Assembly: GCA_964576585.1 (NCBI GenBank)
Contig: CAZNWO010000044.1
Location: 1 to 22,735, forward strand
DNA from: GCA-2730975 sp964576585
GTDB taxonomy: Bacteria; Verrucomicrobiota; Verrucomicrobiia; Opitutales; Seribacteraceae
Direction: 5' to 3'
DNA: 22,735 bases
The notes beneath the pieces are model-generated. The model was given only the letters and a program-made list of their open reading frames with translations. It did not search any database and had not been told where the DNA came from. Shown one piece after another: positions 7,158 to 16,041 of this stretch (positions are counted from its first letter, which is position 1; every line of letters starts with the position of its first letter). Position numbers and translations under genes: made by a program.

Positions 7158-8849
7158 GTGAAGAAAATCGTTCATTCCTTACCAAGCGTTTTCCGAAAGA
7201 GGAGCAAGACGCAGAATATCTCCCGGATACTCTGGTTTGCGGGAATCCTGCTCTTCTTCGTCTGCACCTACATGTACTGCTTTCAGTACCTCATGAGTCA
7301 GGAAAGGGGGGCAGACGTCGGTTGGGCCGAAAGCTTCTACTGGGTACTTACGACGATGTCCACCCTTGGCTATGGCGACATCACCTTCGTTGGCGACCTC
7401 GGAAGAATCTTCTCCATGCTCGTCATGTTCACGGGAGTCATCTATCTCTTCATCGTGCTCCCCTTCTTCTTCATGGAGTTCCTGTACAAGCCTTTCATGG
7501 AATTTCAAATGGGGGCCAGGGTACCTAGAAAGTTCGATGCGACTGAAGAAAAGCATGTAATCCTCACCCACTACGACACCATCAGTCATGCCCTCATGGA
7601 CAAGCTGAAGCAGTTCGACTACCCATTCGTATTGATTGTCGAGAAGCTTGATGAAGCCTTGAAAATCCATGATATGGGTATGCCCGTGATGCTCGGAGAC
7701 CTTGATGAAATCGACACCTTCGAAAAAGCCTCTATCAATGAAGCCGCAATGGTCGTGGCAACCGACGACGACATCCGGAACGTAAACATTGCCTTTCGAG
7801 CGCGCGACGCCGCTCCAGAGGTCGTAGTAGCCTCGACCTGCGCCCGCTCAATGTCGGAAGACATCCTCGTGCTTGCGGGAGCAAACCACGTTATCCGCAA
7901 TCACGAGCAAATGGGTAATTTTCTGGCTCGGCGTATCTCTTGCATCGATACTCGAACTCACGTCATAGGCTCCTTCGACGAGGTGCTCATCGCAGAGGCC
8001 ACCATTCATGGAACTCCCCTCGTGGGTCTTTCAATAAAAGATACCAACATTCGCGAGGAACTCGGTGTCAACGTCGTGGGCATGTGGGAAAGAGGACACT
8101 TCGACTCGCCGACCCCCGACGCAAACCTCACCAACCATACCGTGCTGCTGCTGGCGGGCACTGAAACGCACTTCAAGAAGTACGACGAGAAATTCAGGGA
8201 ATACGATTCGAACAATGAGCCGGTAATCATTATAGGAGCGGGCAGAGTCGGCCGGGCAACTGCAAAGGCGCTTGAGGAAATGAAGGTGCCTTACCGCTTC
8301 GTCGAAACCGACGAGGTGAAAGCCGGGAAGGTAAAGAACGCAATTCTCGGAGATGCATCCGAGAGAAAAGTCCTAGATCGAGCAGGCATCAACAAAGCTC
8401 CTGCGGTCGTCATCACCAGTCACAGCGACGAAACCAACGTCTACCTCACGATTTACTGCCGTAAACTGAGACCCGACATTCAGATCATTAGTCGAGCATT
8501 CCTTCACCGAAACGTCGAGCCTCTCCACCGTGCGGGAGCTGACTTCGTTATGTCTCAAGACCACATGGGAGCCAACACCATCTTCAACCTGCTGAACAGG
8601 GCCGAGATCCTGATGGTGACTGAAGGCCTCGACATATTCAGTCAAGAAACCCCGAAGTCACTTATAAACGTGAAGTTGAAAGATGGCAATATCCGGGAAA
8701 AAACGGGATGCAGCATCGTCGCCATCAAGAACAAGTCGGGAACAATTATTACTCCTTCTCCCGACGATATCTTTGCCGAGGGTGGAGAAATCATCCTGAT
8801 AGGCCACGAATCCGCGGAAAAAGCTTTCGAGGAAAAGTTCTGCAGCTAG
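7158..8849 (+). CDS. Two-TM potassium channel with two cytoplasmic RCK (TrkA-N/TrkA-C) modules
   Basis: This is a predicted inner-membrane K+ channel gated by cytoplasmic ligands. The GTG at 7158 is the first possible start, because an in-frame TGA lies immediately before it. TM1 spans residues 24-46, the pore loop carries the selectivity filter TLGYGD (69-74), and TM2 spans 84-110. RCK1 follows at about 132-260 with a TrkA-C lobe to about 340, then RCK2 at 355-470 and a second TrkA-C lobe at 485-560. RCK2 keeps the Rossmann motif GAGRVG (360-365) and the acidic VETDE strand end. RCK1 has THYDTIS where a glycine loop is expected, so it probably does not bind NAD. One pore plus two tandem RCK modules in one chain resembles GsuK of Geobacter and eukaryotic BK channels. 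Total length is 563 aa, complete. Confidence 0.93.
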   Translation: MKKIVHSLPSVFRKRSKTQNISRILWFAGILLFFVCTYMYCFQYLMSQERGADVGWAESFYWVLTTMSTLGYGDITFVGDLGRIFSMLVMFTGVIYLFIVLPFFFMEFLYKPFMEFQMGARVPRKFDATEEKHVILTHYDTISHALMDKLKQFDYPFVLIVEKLDEALKIHDMGMPVMLGDLDEIDTFEKASINEAAMVVATDDDIRNVNIAFRARDAAPEVVVASTCARSMSEDILVLAGANHVIRNHEQMGNFLARRISCIDTRTHVIGSFDEVLIAEATIHGTPLVGLSIKDTNIREELGVNVVGMWERGHFDSPTPDANLTNHTVLLLAGTETHFKKYDEKFREYDSNNEPVIIIGAGRVGRATAKALEEMKVPYRFVETDEVKAGKVKNAILGDASERKVLDRAGINKAPAVVITSHSDETNVYLTIYCRKLRPDIQIISRAFLHRNVEPLHRAGADFVMSQDHMGANTIFNLLNRAEILMVTEGLDIFSQETPKSLINVKLKDGNIREKTGCSIVAIKNKSGTIITPSPDDIFAEGGEIILIGHESAEKAFEEKFCS

Positions 8850-8904
8850 TCGCCTCGGACAGGATCCCGCTTGAACGGATCATAGGCTAGTTAGCCCAAA
8901 AGCC

Positions 8905-10131
8905 ATGCAAGAACAAGTCCATCCGACTGCCGAAAGAAAGGACATCGCGGAAAAGACTTTTCGTTGCGACATCGTCCGAAGCACAATGAACGGCGTCCTG
9001 GAAACGGGTTTCGCAACATTCGGACTGCTGGTGGCAATAAGGGTCTTCGATGCATCGGAAGGCTCCAAGGGGATTCTTGCCGCCGCCATGTCGGCAGGGT
9101 TGCTACTTACCCCATGGATCATAAAAATGGCATCCAGGTCAGGGCTGACGGCAACCAAATTCGGTTCATGCCTAATGGTTCTAAGCGGCATCTTCACAGC
9201 CGGAGCCTCTCTTGCCTCAAATTCGACATCCTATACTTTCTGCCTAGTCGTGGGTCAATTGTGCGCCGCCCAGCTCCCTGGTCTAATGATTCAAGTCTAC
9301 TCCCGCAACTACGGACCGAATGAGAGAGGGAGACGAATTTCATGGAACGTGATGTCCTCGGCGCTGGTCGGCATGGCGATTTCCTATTGGTTCGGATCTT
9401 CACTGGACAACAGCGCAGAGAATTTCAGGTGGATTTTCTCCGGCATGTGCATCTTCGCTCTCCTATCCGCCGCGACCTTGCTTCCAATTCCATCCGAAAG
9501 CATCAAAGAGCCCGAGGGAAGCAAGAACTCCTTTGCATCGGGAATCCTGATCGTATGGGAGGACAAGTTGTTTGGCCTAATGCTTACGGGGTGGATGGTG
9601 ATGGGTTTTGGCGTCCTCATGACCCTTCCGCTCAGGGTCGAATACTTGGCAGGCGAAGGTGGACTGGGCATGAGCAACAGGGAGGTCGCAATCGTTGCGG
9701 TCGTCAGCTTCTCCTCTGCGCGGATCCTAAGTTCCAGAATCTGGGGTTTATTGTTCGACCGCCTGCACTTTATAGGATTTCGGTTGATACTGAACATTTT
9801 TCTCCTTTCCGCTTCGATCGTCTTTTTTCAGGCCGAGAGCTTTACAGGGGTATGCATCGGTTCAATTCTGGCAGGCTTCGGAACAGGAGGCTCGATCATC
9901 GCGTGGAGCTTATGGGTAACCAAACTCGCCCCCGAAGGGCGCGAAACCGAGTACATGGGGGCACACATAGCATTTACCGGGATTCGGGGAATCCTTGCCC
10001 CGTTTCTGGGCTATTGGATCTTGAGTGAGATCGGATTCACGGGAGTTGCATGGACTTCGGCGGGGCTGATTTTAGCTTCCTCTTTGATTTTTGCATCGGT
10101 ATTGAGGCATCCAAGGTTCGGGAAAGAATAA
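8905..10131 (+). CDS. Major facilitator superfamily transporter, substrate unknown
   Basis: The protein has 408 aa and is almost entirely hydrophobic apart from a short N-terminal tail. About eleven to twelve membrane segments can be traced, with a central hydrophilic loop near residues 194-215 that divides the two halves. MFS motif A-like loops are visible: NYGPNERGRRIS (about 135-146) and WGLLFDRLHF (280-289). The stretch KLAPEGRETEYMGAH, followed by TGIRGILAPFLGYW, resembles a group of MFS exporters in which a helix carries TGIRG. Neighbours (K+ channel 55 bp upstream, PLD lipoprotein 90 bp downstream) give no clear substrate clue. The ATG at 8905 lacks a recognisable ribosome-binding site. 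It may be read together with the channel gene. Confidence 0.88.
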   Translation: MQEQVHPTAERKDIAEKTFRCDIVRSTMNGVLETGFATFGLLVAIRVFDASEGSKGILAAAMSAGLLLTPWIIKMASRSGLTATKFGSCLMVLSGIFTAGASLASNSTSYTFCLVVGQLCAAQLPGLMIQVYSRNYGPNERGRRISWNVMSSALVGMAISYWFGSSLDNSAENFRWIFSGMCIFALLSAATLLPIPSESIKEPEGSKNSFASGILIVWEDKLFGLMLTGWMVMGFGVLMTLPLRVEYLAGEGGLGMSNREVAIVAVVSFSSARILSSRIWGLLFDRLHFIGFRLILNIFLLSASIVFFQAESFTGVCIGSILAGFGTGGSIIAWSLWVTKLAPEGRETEYMGAHIAFTGIRGILAPFLGYWILSEIGFTGVAWTSAGLILASSLIFASVLRHPRFGKE

Positions 10132-10134
10132 AAC

Positions 10135-10157
10135 TTACGAAGAAAAGAGATTCGTAA
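10135..10157. repeat. Inverted repeat after the MFS gene
   Basis: TTACGAA at 10135-10141 is perfectly repeated in inverted form as TTCGTAA at 10151-10157, with a 9-nt purine-rich spacer. It begins 3 nt after the MFS stop and lies 64 bp before the PLD gene. On the plus strand the stem is followed by AAATATTT, not a T-run, so it is a poor terminator there. On the minus strand the stem is followed by GTTTTATT. It could be a weak terminator or a protein-binding site for the downstream gene. Confidence 0.4.
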
Positions 10158-10221
10158 AAATATTTGCAGGTTGTCAATTATGTGAAGAAGCTTAACTTTT
10201 TGTAACGTTTTCACGGAATCG

Positions 10222-12114
10222 ATGCCCGACTCAACCTCAGAAAAGTCTTCACTAAAGAATGCAACGACAGGCTTATGTCTATTTGCATCAGTCTTTGCTT
10301 CTTCCTGTCAAACTACTAAGTTTCAGGTGATTCCCGCCGAGGAATCCACGGATTGCTTTCTCGTTCCGCCCCAGAGTGGTTCCCCACAGTTGTGGAGCAA
10401 AGCGATCATGGAATGCAACTCTTCGGGACACGCAAAGCTGACCTTACTGGAAAATGGAGACCAAGCGTTAGGAGCAAGAATCAGCCTGATCCGATCGGCA
10501 AAAAGAAGCCTGCGGATTCAAACCTTCAACTGGAAATCCGACGAGTCGGGAAGACTTGTCTTCTGGGAACTCCTCAGGGCAGTGAAGCAGAGAGGTGTCA
10601 AGGTCGAGATCCTGATCGACCAAATGTTCTGCGGTCAGAACCCCGAGATGATCGCGTTTCTCGCAACTTTCGACCCACTGCTTGAGCTCAAGCTCTACAA
10701 CCCTTGCTTCAATCAACTCGCACCCTCGACCGTAGAGCAACTGGCGGAACTAGCTTCCGATTTTCACACATTCAACGCCCGCCTGCACAACAAGCTGTTT
10801 GTAGCGGACGACCAAATCGTCATCACAGGAGGTCGCAACTTTTCCAACCTTTATTTCGACCGCAACATTGGCCTCAATTACAAGGATCGCGACATACTTG
10901 CCATTCTCCCAAACCCATCGCCCGTCCTCCAATGCCTTAAGGAGTATTGGGATTCCAAGCACTCCGTAAATGCCATGGATCTGGAGGACGTTGCCGGACT
11001 GGTGGCTCGAAAATCATTCCCCATCCTAGCCTGTAGAAAAGACTTCGAACTGAACAACCTGTTTCCCGAGCTTTACGTACAATCGAGCGATGCCGACTAT
11101 GTCGCGAATGAATTCCTCGATGATATGCTCGAAGTCTCCTCACTCAACTGGGTGTTCGATCGAGCAGACAAGGCTGAGATTGCTCCCGTAAGCCAATCTC
11201 GCGTAGCAACTGAACTCTCCAAGATCGTTGCTTCCGCCAAGAAGGAAGTCATCATCCAGTCACCTTACGTCGTTCTGAGCGACCAAGCGGTCAACCTATT
11301 CAAGCAACTAAAGAAGCAAAATCCCGAAGTCAGGGTCTTGGTATCCACGAACAGCCTTGCGGCTACCGACAGCTGGACCACTTACGCCGCCAACTACAAG
11401 GAAAAACGTCTTTATCTAGAGGAACTTGGATTCGAGATGTGGGAATTTAAGCCCATACCCGAAGATATACACGAGATGATGCGCTACAGAAAACTCCTCG
11501 CCAGACTTCCAACGGAGGAGGAAGTGAGGCTTCGCAGGACTTCGCCATTCCAGATCGACCAAAACCTGCCGGCCTTCCCATACGAGAGCGACTCGAACGG
11601 TTCCATCACCCATCGAACGGACAGGAGAAACGACCACCTTCGCTCTCCGCCTTTCCTTTCCATGCACGCAAAGTCGATGGTGATCGACGGAGAGATTGCT
11701 TTCGTCGGCTCCTTCAACCTTGATCCGCGCTCGGTTGAATACAATACCGAGATCGGTCTAATCGTAGAGGACAAGAAATTCGCCGAACTGCTTAGAAGCA
11801 AAATCCTGAGAGACGCATCCCCTCGGAACAGCTACAGAATTGCAGCCAAGGAAGAATTCCCATTGATAAGTCAGGGAAACAGGCTGCTGAATTTTATTTC
11901 CGAAGGATTGCCTCTGCTAGATCCTTGGCCTTTCAGGATCACCTCATCCTTTCGCCTGCGAAAAGGCATGGCCCCGGTAAAACCCGTCCATAATAGCTTT
12001 CACCAGAACTGGGAAGACGTAGGCAATTTCCCTCAGGTTGGATTCTTTGCCCGAAAACACATTGCTGCGAGGTTGTTTAAGAGTACGGCAATGATCCTGA
12101 AACCCTTGCTGTAA
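10222..12114 (+). CDS. Phospholipase D-like (cardiolipin synthase-type) lipoprotein
   Basis: This is a two-HKD-domain member of the phospholipase D superfamily, which transfers phosphatidyl groups through a phospho-histidine. The N-terminus has a hydrophobic stretch ending in FASSC, so Cys29 is a likely lipid anchor. HKD motif 1 is HNKLFVAD (His189, Lys191, Asp196), followed by GGRNFS; motif 2 is HAKSMVID (His482, Lys484, Asp489), followed by GSFNLDPRS and NTEIGLIV. Both are intact. The layout resembles ClsC/YmdC-type phosphatidyltransferases, but at 630 aa it is longer, with a basic C-terminal extension after residue 550. It may make cardiolipin or remodel phospholipids at the envelope; the substrate is inference. 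ATG at 10222 is preceded by a weak ACGGA. Confidence 0.9.
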   Translation: MPDSTSEKSSLKNATTGLCLFASVFASSCQTTKFQVIPAEESTDCFLVPPQSGSPQLWSKAIMECNSSGHAKLTLLENGDQALGARISLIRSAKRSLRIQTFNWKSDESGRLVFWELLRAVKQRGVKVEILIDQMFCGQNPEMIAFLATFDPLLELKLYNPCFNQLAPSTVEQLAELASDFHTFNARLHNKLFVADDQIVITGGRNFSNLYFDRNIGLNYKDRDILAILPNPSPVLQCLKEYWDSKHSVNAMDLEDVAGLVARKSFPILACRKDFELNNLFPELYVQSSDADYVANEFLDDMLEVSSLNWVFDRADKAEIAPVSQSRVATELSKIVASAKKEVIIQSPYVVLSDQAVNLFKQLKKQNPEVRVLVSTNSLAATDSWTTYAANYKEKRLYLEELGFEMWEFKPIPEDIHEMMRYRKLLARLPTEEEVRLRRTSPFQIDQNLPAFPYESDSNGSITHRTDRRNDHLRSPPFLSMHAKSMVIDGEIAFVGSFNLDPRSVEYNTEIGLIVEDKKFAELLRSKILRDASPRNSYRIAAKEEFPLISQGNRLLNFISEGLPLLDPWPFRITSSFRLRKGMAPVKPVHNSFHQNWEDVGNFPQVGFFARKHIAARLFKSTAMILKPLL

Positions 12115-12166
12115 GCGCAACTTCCAAGATTTACGCGTTGACTCCAGCCCAAAGGGTTTTCTTCAT

Positions 12167-12805
12167 ATGACGACTATGAGAACTACCTTCCGCCTATTTT
12201 CCGTCTTAATCTCTTTCTTTACCCTATTCGAACAAAGTTGGGGCAAGTCTCGCCTAGGCGACTACTATCTGGGCTTTGGCTACTCCATGGCCGACGGGGA
12301 TGGTGAGTTTCAGCAAACGGACGGAGACATCCTCTCTATCATGGGAGAAAGCCCGGCCACCAACAATTCCGACTGGAGGGTTCACCTGCAATACGGAAAC
12401 TATGACAAAGTGCCCCCCTCAATGGGTGACGAATCGTCATGGAAGTTGGGTATCGACTACCTGATGTACTATGACGGTCACATTGACCAAAACGGTATGT
12501 TCCGACCTTACTTCGGACTAGGGTTGGGATACTTGAACGACAAGGCCAAACTTCGACTGAATGACAATGGTTTCAACTGGAACTTTCTCGTTGGGACGGA
12601 GGTTCTTTTTACGGATGACCTTTCCCTTTACTTGGGAGGAAGCTTTTACGGTCTGTGGGGCAACTTCGGAGACAACGACTGGGAGTGGGACCTTGGCCTG
12701 ACTTGGTGGATCAACGATGTGCACGGCATCTCGCTCGACTACCAGCGTCCCGCCGAAAAAAGCGTAAACTTCATTGGCCTAAAATACCTCTACTCCTGGC
12801 AGTAG
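12167..12805 (+). CDS. Small outer-membrane beta-barrel protein
   Basis: I recognise the fold type, not a specific gene. A signal peptide covers about residues 1-26 (ending LFEQSWG); the Met at residue 4 (12176) is an equally good start. The mature part of about 185 aa has alternating, aromatic and Gly-rich strands such as DYYLGFGYSM, WKLGIDYLMYY, FRPYFGLGLGYL, LSLYLGGSFYGLWG and WEWDLGLTWWI. It ends VNFIGLKYLYSWQ, matching the usual terminal strand of barrels inserted by BamA, although it ends in Gln rather than Phe. Eight strands would suit the length (OmpW/OmpA-barrel size class). A TTGACT at 12138-12143 may be a -35 element, but no good -10 follows before the start. The next gene begins 18 nt after the stop. 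Confidence 0.72.
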   Translation: MTTMRTTFRLFSVLISFFTLFEQSWGKSRLGDYYLGFGYSMADGDGEFQQTDGDILSIMGESPATNNSDWRVHLQYGNYDKVPPSMGDESSWKLGIDYLMYYDGHIDQNGMFRPYFGLGLGYLNDKAKLRLNDNGFNWNFLVGTEVLFTDDLSLYLGGSFYGLWGNFGDNDWEWDLGLTWWINDVHGISLDYQRPAEKSVNFIGLKYLYSWQ

Positions 12806-12823
12806 AATCTTACTTATACGGGA

Positions 12824-13978
12824 TTGAGCTACGCCGATCCACTTTTTGACGCCGTTCCCGACCGAAGGGGACGAAATGGTCTCAAGTGGGGCAAGTACGA
12901 GGATTCCGATGTGCTGCCCCTTTGGGTAGCCGACATGGACTTCCGCTCCCCACCCGAAGTCATTCATGCTGCAGAGGAATACGTAAAACACGGCAACTAC
13001 GGTTACGGGAAGCCATCCCGCAAGCTCCCGGAACTGGTTTGCGAACGCATGGAAGCCCTCTACGGATGGGAAATAAGTCCGAAATGGATCGTCTGGCTGC
13101 CAGGAATGGTTTGCGGTTTCAATGCCGCCTGTCGAGCCACCGGGCAAGAAGGAGATGAAATCCTAAGCTGCATTCCGGTATACCCGCCCTTCCTCTCCGC
13201 CCCGGGAAACTTTGGGCAACAAGTCATACAAGTTCCCATGAAGGAATCTCAAGGGAGATACGGTCTGGACTTCGAGGCCATGGAACAAGCGGTATCGCAA
13301 AAGTCCAGAACCTTTCTCTTTTGCCACCCGCACAATCCCGTCGGCACGGTCTTTTCCAAATCGGAACTCCAGAAATTCGGGGAATTTTGCCTGCGTCACG
13401 AAATCACTGCTTGCTCCGACGAGATTCATTGCGATCTCTTGCTCGATGAAGATTGCTCCCACATTCCCCTTGCCTCCGTCTCCGATGAAATTGCCGAGAA
13501 CACGATAACCCTGATGGCACCCAGCAAAACTTTCAACATCCCCGGATTCGGGTGTTCTTTCGCCATCATTCAAAACCCTTCGCTTAGAATCAAATTCAAG
13601 AAAGCATGTGCGGGAATCATTCCTGATCCACCCGCCATGGGCTTCACCTTGGCGGAGGCAGCTTACAGGCATGGCGAGCCTTGGAGAAAGCGACTGACCT
13701 CATACCTTCGCGGGAACAGAGACCTTGCGTTCGAGTTCCTCAACCGCATGCCTGGCCTCAAGCCATTTCTTCCTTCCGCCACCTACTTACTCTGGATCGA
13801 CGCACGAGAGCTTGAAACGAACGACCCACATAGCTTCTTCGAGAAAGGTGGCGTGGGGCTCTCCAATGGAGCGGACTTCGGAACACCGGGATTTCTGAGG
13901 CTTAACTTTGGTTGCACTCGAGACTTACTGGAGCAAGCCTTGCAACGCATGGAGGTTGCTATAGGCGAACTTTCGTAG
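12824..13978 (+). CDS. patB: PatB/MalY-family PLP-dependent enzyme (putative cystathionine beta-lyase / C-S lyase)
   Basis: This is a fold-type I PLP enzyme that probably cleaves C-S bonds in cystathionine or cysteine conjugates, releasing homocysteine or a thiol, pyruvate and ammonia. The N-terminus PDRRGRNGLKW and LPLWVADMDF are hallmarks of the PatB/MalY group. HPHNPVG (168-174) and SDEIH (198-202) form the cofactor pocket, and APSKTFNIPG carries the PLP lysine (about Lys235). Length is 384 aa, as usual. The start must be the TTG at 12824: an in-frame TAG lies at 12803-12805 and the family N-terminus begins here. It lies 18 nt after the barrel gene and 11 nt before ligA, so the three are probably one transcript. 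An aminotransferase activity is the main alternative. Confidence 0.9.
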   Translation: MSYADPLFDAVPDRRGRNGLKWGKYEDSDVLPLWVADMDFRSPPEVIHAAEEYVKHGNYGYGKPSRKLPELVCERMEALYGWEISPKWIVWLPGMVCGFNAACRATGQEGDEILSCIPVYPPFLSAPGNFGQQVIQVPMKESQGRYGLDFEAMEQAVSQKSRTFLFCHPHNPVGTVFSKSELQKFGEFCLRHEITACSDEIHCDLLLDEDCSHIPLASVSDEIAENTITLMAPSKTFNIPGFGCSFAIIQNPSLRIKFKKACAGIIPDPPAMGFTLAEAAYRHGEPWRKRLTSYLRGNRDLAFEFLNRMPGLKPFLPSATYLLWIDARELETNDPHSFFEKGGVGLSNGADFGTPGFLRLNFGCTRDLLEQALQRMEVAIGELS

Positions 13979-13989
13979 ACCCGCATCCC

Positions 13990-16041
13990 ATGACCTCACA
14001 GCCATCCGAGCAACGAATTCAAGAGCTCAGAGAAGAGATTCGACGCCACGACAAGCTCTACTACCAAGAAGCCGCCCCCCAGATCAGCGACCGTGAGTAC
14101 GACGGCTTGAAGAAAGAGCTGGAAAGACTCGAAAGCACACAATCGGAACTGGAACTTTTCCCCAACCCAGAAACCCAAGAGGATGCAACTGGGGAATCTC
14201 CTACCAAAACAATTGGAGACGATCGTCTCGAAGCCTTTGAAAGCCACAGGCATATCGTCCCGATGCTGAGCCTGGACAACACTTACGACAAGTCCGAGTT
14301 CATCGAGTTCGACCGGCGACTGCGCAGACATCTCAAGGAGAAGGCAGATGAGAAAGAACTACGCTACGTCGTGGAACCGAAGCTCGATGGAGTCGCCATC
14401 TCCCTAACCTATTCAAATGGAGAGCTGGAGATGGCCGTAACCAGAGGTAATGGCACTGAGGGAGACATAGTCACGCAAAACCTAATGCATCTTGAGAAAC
14501 TCCCTAGTAAAATTTCTGGAAGTAACGTTCCCCGCAAAGTCGAGATTCGTGGCGAAATATACATGACCTACGAAGAATTCCTCAGGATTAACGAGGACAG
14601 ACAAGAAGCCGGACAGTCTCTCTACGCTAACCCAAGGAATCTAGCTGCGGGCACGATCAAGCTTCTGGACCCCAAGGAAGCAAAGGCTCGAAAGCTCGAT
14701 ATCGTACTCTATGGACTAGGGGCATGCGAACCTATGGAAGGATTTGGAAGGCAGACAGACTTCCACCAGGCAATCCGCGACTGGAAGCTTCCCACCGTGG
14801 AAAACCTTTGGGAAGTCGGATCCATAGAGGAAGCATGGGAGGCAATCGAGGAACTAAACGTTCTTCGCCATGACTATGCGTATCCTACCGACGGTGCCGT
14901 GGTGAAGCTCGATTCCCTGGAACTCCAAAGGCAAGCTGGCTCTACCTCCAAGGCTCCCAGATGGGCCATCGCCTACAAGTTCGAGGCAGAACAACAGGAA
15001 ACCGTTCTCGAAAAAATAACAACTCAAGTGGGACGCACGGGCAACGTGACCCCGGTCGCAAACCTGAAACCTGTTCTTGTGGCCGGGACTACGGTTACTA
15101 GGGCAAGCCTTCACAACGCCGACGAGATTGCCCGCAAGGATCTCCGAGAAGGCGATACCGTAATCATCGAGAAAGCTGGTGAAATCATTCCTCAAGTGAT
15201 TCGAGCTGTCCTCGAAAATCGCCCTGCCGGATCAACGCCCTACGAATTCCCAAAAAATTGTCCCGAATGTGAAACCAAACTGGTCCAAGCCGAAGGCGAG
15301 GTGGCCCGAAAATGTCCGGCTGACGATTGCCCCGCCAAACTTCGAGGAAAAATCGAATACTATGCCTCCAGAGGGTGCATGGACGTCGAGAATTTGGGAG
15401 AAGCAGTAGTGAGCCAACTCGTCGAGCGCAAGCTGGTGTCGGTCGTATCCGATCTTTATCAGCTGACAAAGGAAGATTTCCTAGAACTGGATGGTTTTGG
15501 CGACAAGTCCGCCGAAAACCTGCTTCACGCACTTGAAGAAAGCAAGGAACGGGAGGTCTGGCGGCTTTTGTGCGGCTTGGGAATCAAGCACGTCGGTGCC
15601 GCGGCCGCCAAGGATCTAGTCCGGTCAATGACATCTCTTAGACGTATTTCGGAAGCCAGTGCAGAGGAGTTGACTGCAATTGACGGAATTGGGGAGATAA
15701 TGGCGGCATCGATCAGGGAATTCTTTGAGGACGAAGCGAACCTGCAACTGCTCGATCAACTCGAGCAGAGAGGGCTAAAGATGAATTCGGGAGAAGATGT
15801 AGAAGGTGAAAATCCACTTCACGGTCAAACCTTCGTCCTAACGGGTTCGCTGGAAAGCTTTACTCGAGATGAGGCAACGAGCCGAATCGAGCGCCTCGGT
15901 GGAAGGGTTTCCTCCAGCGTGAGCAAGAAGACAAGTTTTCTAGTGGCGGGACCCGGGGCGGGATCGAAATTGAGCAAGGCGGAAAAGCTTGGAGTCGAGA
16001 TTCTGGACGAGCCAACCTTGCTCGAGATGCTCGATTCTTAA
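13990..16041 (+). CDS. ligA: NAD-dependent DNA ligase LigA
   Basis: LigA seals nicks in duplex DNA using NAD+ during replication and repair. With the ATG at 13990 the protein has 683 aa, the usual length; the frame is open further upstream to 13912, but that would overlap patB and adds a tail unlike the family. The order is the Ia domain with YY and DREYDGL (23-40), then the adenylation lysine in KLDG (Lys131). The OB region VGRTGNVTPVA (347-357) follows, then four zinc cysteines (424, 427, 442, 447), helix-hairpin-helix repeats with DGFGDKSAENL and DGIGEIMAASI, and a BRCT domain at 609-683 starting with GQTFVLTGSL. All key residues are intact. Its TAA overlaps the stop of the convergent FKBP gene. 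Confidence 0.97.
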   Translation: MTSQPSEQRIQELREEIRRHDKLYYQEAAPQISDREYDGLKKELERLESTQSELELFPNPETQEDATGESPTKTIGDDRLEAFESHRHIVPMLSLDNTYDKSEFIEFDRRLRRHLKEKADEKELRYVVEPKLDGVAISLTYSNGELEMAVTRGNGTEGDIVTQNLMHLEKLPSKISGSNVPRKVEIRGEIYMTYEEFLRINEDRQEAGQSLYANPRNLAAGTIKLLDPKEAKARKLDIVLYGLGACEPMEGFGRQTDFHQAIRDWKLPTVENLWEVGSIEEAWEAIEELNVLRHDYAYPTDGAVVKLDSLELQRQAGSTSKAPRWAIAYKFEAEQQETVLEKITTQVGRTGNVTPVANLKPVLVAGTTVTRASLHNADEIARKDLREGDTVIIEKAGEIIPQVIRAVLENRPAGSTPYEFPKNCPECETKLVQAEGEVARKCPADDCPAKLRGKIEYYASRGCMDVENLGEAVVSQLVERKLVSVVSDLYQLTKEDFLELDGFGDKSAENLLHALEESKEREVWRLLCGLGIKHVGAAAAKDLVRSMTSLRRISEASAEELTAIDGIGEIMAASIREFFEDEANLQLLDQLEQRGLKMNSGEDVEGENPLHGQTFVLTGSLESFTRDEATSRIERLGGRVSSSVSKKTSFLVAGPGAGSKLSKAEKLGVEILDEPTLLEMLDS

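Noticed and set aside
7138..7161. Seven-codon ORF MNRLFPE overlapping the channel start
   Set aside because: It is too short to support as a gene; the four-base overlap could be chance, so it is only noted.
8884..8897. GGCTAGTTAGCC palindrome before the MFS gene
   Set aside because: The stem is 5 bp with a 2-nt loop and no T-run, within chance expectation.
13163..13672. 169-codon open frame on minus, opposite the PatB-like gene
   Set aside because: It lies wholly inside a conserved PLP enzyme on plus and has no recognisable features.
13912..13989. Upstream extension of the ligA frame
   Set aside because: It overlaps patB by 67 nt and adds 26 residues not found at LigA N-termini; the ATG at 13990 gives the usual length.
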